Assembly: GCF_026914265.1 (NCBI RefSeq)
Contig: NC_069123.1
Location: forward strand, 52,956,949-53,020,948
Length of the DNA stretch: 64,000 nucleotides
Source of the DNA: Mya arenaria
Taxonomy: Eukaryota > Mollusca > Bivalvia > Myida > Myidae
Direction of reading: 5' to 3'
Positions 62,701-64,000 of this stretch are shown in pieces; within the stretch, counting starts at the first letter, position 1; every line of letters begins with the position of its first letter. Below the pieces are notes generated by a model. It saw nothing but the letters and a program-made list of their open reading frames with translations. It searched no databases and was not told where the DNA came from. Position numbers and translations under genes: made by a program.

Positions 62701-64000
62701 TTAAGACTTGGACTGAATCATTTATTTCTTGTGCTGTTATTATACACTGTACTACAGATAACAGTCATGCATAATATATACTGAATTAATAAGAACAGAA
62801 ATATTTATATTAAAGTGAAAGTTAGGCATCAGGAGAATAGTTTAACAGTTTGTTTCTTGGTTCTTTAAACAGTTGACAAAAGTCATGCCCCCTGGCTATG
62901 AGACGGTGTCCGGAGGGAGCGGTTTTGGGGCTCCACCCACTGTCACCCGACGCCTTGGACCACCCACAGGCACAACCATCACCAGAACTGTCCCCAACCC
63001 CTCTACTCAACCACCACAGGCCCCCAAGACCCAGCAGTACCTAGCACCTAATGTGCCCCAAACAATCCAGCCTGTTAATCTTCCCTATCCCCCAGCACAG
63101 CTCTACCCTCGAGCCACCTACATCCAGCCTCCTGCTACCCAGGAGCCCTACCAAACCCCAACATCTACATACCCTCCCCAGCCTGTCTATCAAGCCTTGC
63201 CCCCTTCTATCCCCCCTCAACCTTCTGCAGTAAATGTGCCTATGGGTTCAAATTACCAGGTAGGCTATCAGTACATGATAACAATAATAGTGATCTGAAC
63301 AATGCTTATGTACAGACTGAATTAAAAATACAATGTATGTAAGATAACAAATTGTCTGGTAACATTAATAGAAAAATAAACCTCTGTTTTTCTCAGTTTC
63401 ATTGTTTGGTATTTCTGTAACTATATGCCATTTTCAGGTAAATGTTTCCTCTCAGGGCCAGATGATGCCGAAAATTCAGGTGCACAACGATCAGTATCGG
63501 CCGCCAGTCCCTGCTGCTTATGCACCAGCTCAGCAACAGTACACACCCCAGCCACAGTATGCCTCGCCCCAAGGGCCTCAGTACATGCTGCCATCACAGC
63601 AAGCCCCTTCCAGTCAGGCTTACGCATACACCCAGCCGCCCCAATCTGCCCAACCAATGTACTACCAGCCGGCCCCTGTAAACGAGCTGTTGGTGAAGGA
63701 GGAGCCATTAGATGAAGAGGTGGACTCTCAACCAATTCATAAGCAGAATTTCAGTGTTAAGACAATTATGAATGATACCCACACTCCAACAAAGCCTGTA
63801 GGCTTGCAGTCATCAGCTCTGAAAAGAAAGTCTCCTGCTGAGCCTCTGCGCTTTACCACAAACAGTGGACCACTGAAGACTTCTAGTTCTAGTTATGTTC
63901 CAATTATTGACACAGTTGGAATTATAGAACCAGCTAAGAAAGGGAAGTTCACAAAAATATCAGGACCAGATGATTCGGCAAGTGCCAAACTTCCTATTCA
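59765..64000 (+). CDS. POLDIP3: POLDIP3/SKAR-like mRNA-export adaptor, N-terminal part
   Basis: Exons 59765-59820, 60877-61246, 61653-61730, 62873-63259 and 63438 to beyond the edge join in phase (2, 0, 0, 0). The first micro-exon encodes MDESLDDYISKTNFKVQFG, a UAP56-binding-type motif like MADISLDELIRKRG in human POLDIP3 and MSLDDIIK in ALYREF. The second exon carries four DAR-x-KL repeats (DAREKL, DARQKL twice, DARTKL), the hallmark of SKAR. Exons 2-4 hold three copies of T/S-I/L-T-R/K-T-like text (TLTRT, SITKT, TITRT). A Pro/Gln/Tyr-rich stretch follows, then LLVKEEPLDEE, comparable to human NKEEPPKE before the RRM. The RRM should lie right of the window. It links spliced mRNPs to UAP56/export and S6K1 signalling in vertebrates. 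About 485 codons are visible, already longer than the human protein. Confidence 0.85.

Noticed and set aside
1-64000. LTR or virus-like elements
   Set aside because: No paired long terminal repeats and no reverse transcriptase, integrase, capsid or envelope-like protein text was recognised on either strand.

Overview
The window looks like AT-rich nuclear DNA from a bivalve mollusc. Genes are split by GT-AG introns and separated by many short repeats with tandem cores of about 145-165 bp. These are the kind of core-repeat elements common in clam and mussel genomes. The species cannot be fixed from sequence alone. No bacterial-type operon, CRISPR array or LTR/virus-like element was recognised.

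Layout, left to right. (1) 90-1657, minus: 5' end of a secreted or membrane receptor, probably a Cys-loop (nicotinic-type) channel; the rest lies left of the window. (2) 5334-14652, minus: a complete six-exon, 188-aa RING plus TRAF-zinc-finger protein. Its introns hold two palindrome-ended repeats and a 2.8-kb element with ~350-bp inverted ends around a broken C2H2 zinc-finger gene. (3) 14653-19253, plus: a likely divergent promoter, then a 731-aa C2H2 zinc-finger protein with an AT-hook-like patch. (4) 19784-28920: almost entirely repeats, including a TA-flanked MITE, a ~14-unit ~147-bp array, a tRNA-derived SINE and a nested pair of core-repeat elements. (5) 29841-41589, plus: a secreted protein with six scavenger receptor cysteine-rich (SRCR) domains, followed by a polyA signal. 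(6) 43041-46496, plus: a four-exon protein resembling FAM104/VCF1, nuclear cofactors of VCP/p97. (7) 49400-53361: degraded repeats and an orphan first exon resembling TTF/hAT-type zinc-finger proteins. (8) 54280-55638, minus: an F-box protein. (9) 56040-59392: a core-repeat array, a diverged copy of part of the SRCR gene, a tRNA-like sequence and a GC-rich MITE. (10) 59765 to the right edge, plus: a POLDIP3/SKAR-like mRNA-export adaptor with its RRM beyond the window.

The genes are not obviously one pathway. They include an immune or recognition-type secreted receptor (SRCR), two ubiquitin-system proteins (RING/TRAF, F-box), a VCP cofactor, an mRNA-export adaptor and a transcription factor. 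The multi-exon models were built by hand. Each rests on GT/AG sites and intron phases that agree across all joins, so they are stronger than single ORFs but remain unconfirmed by transcripts.
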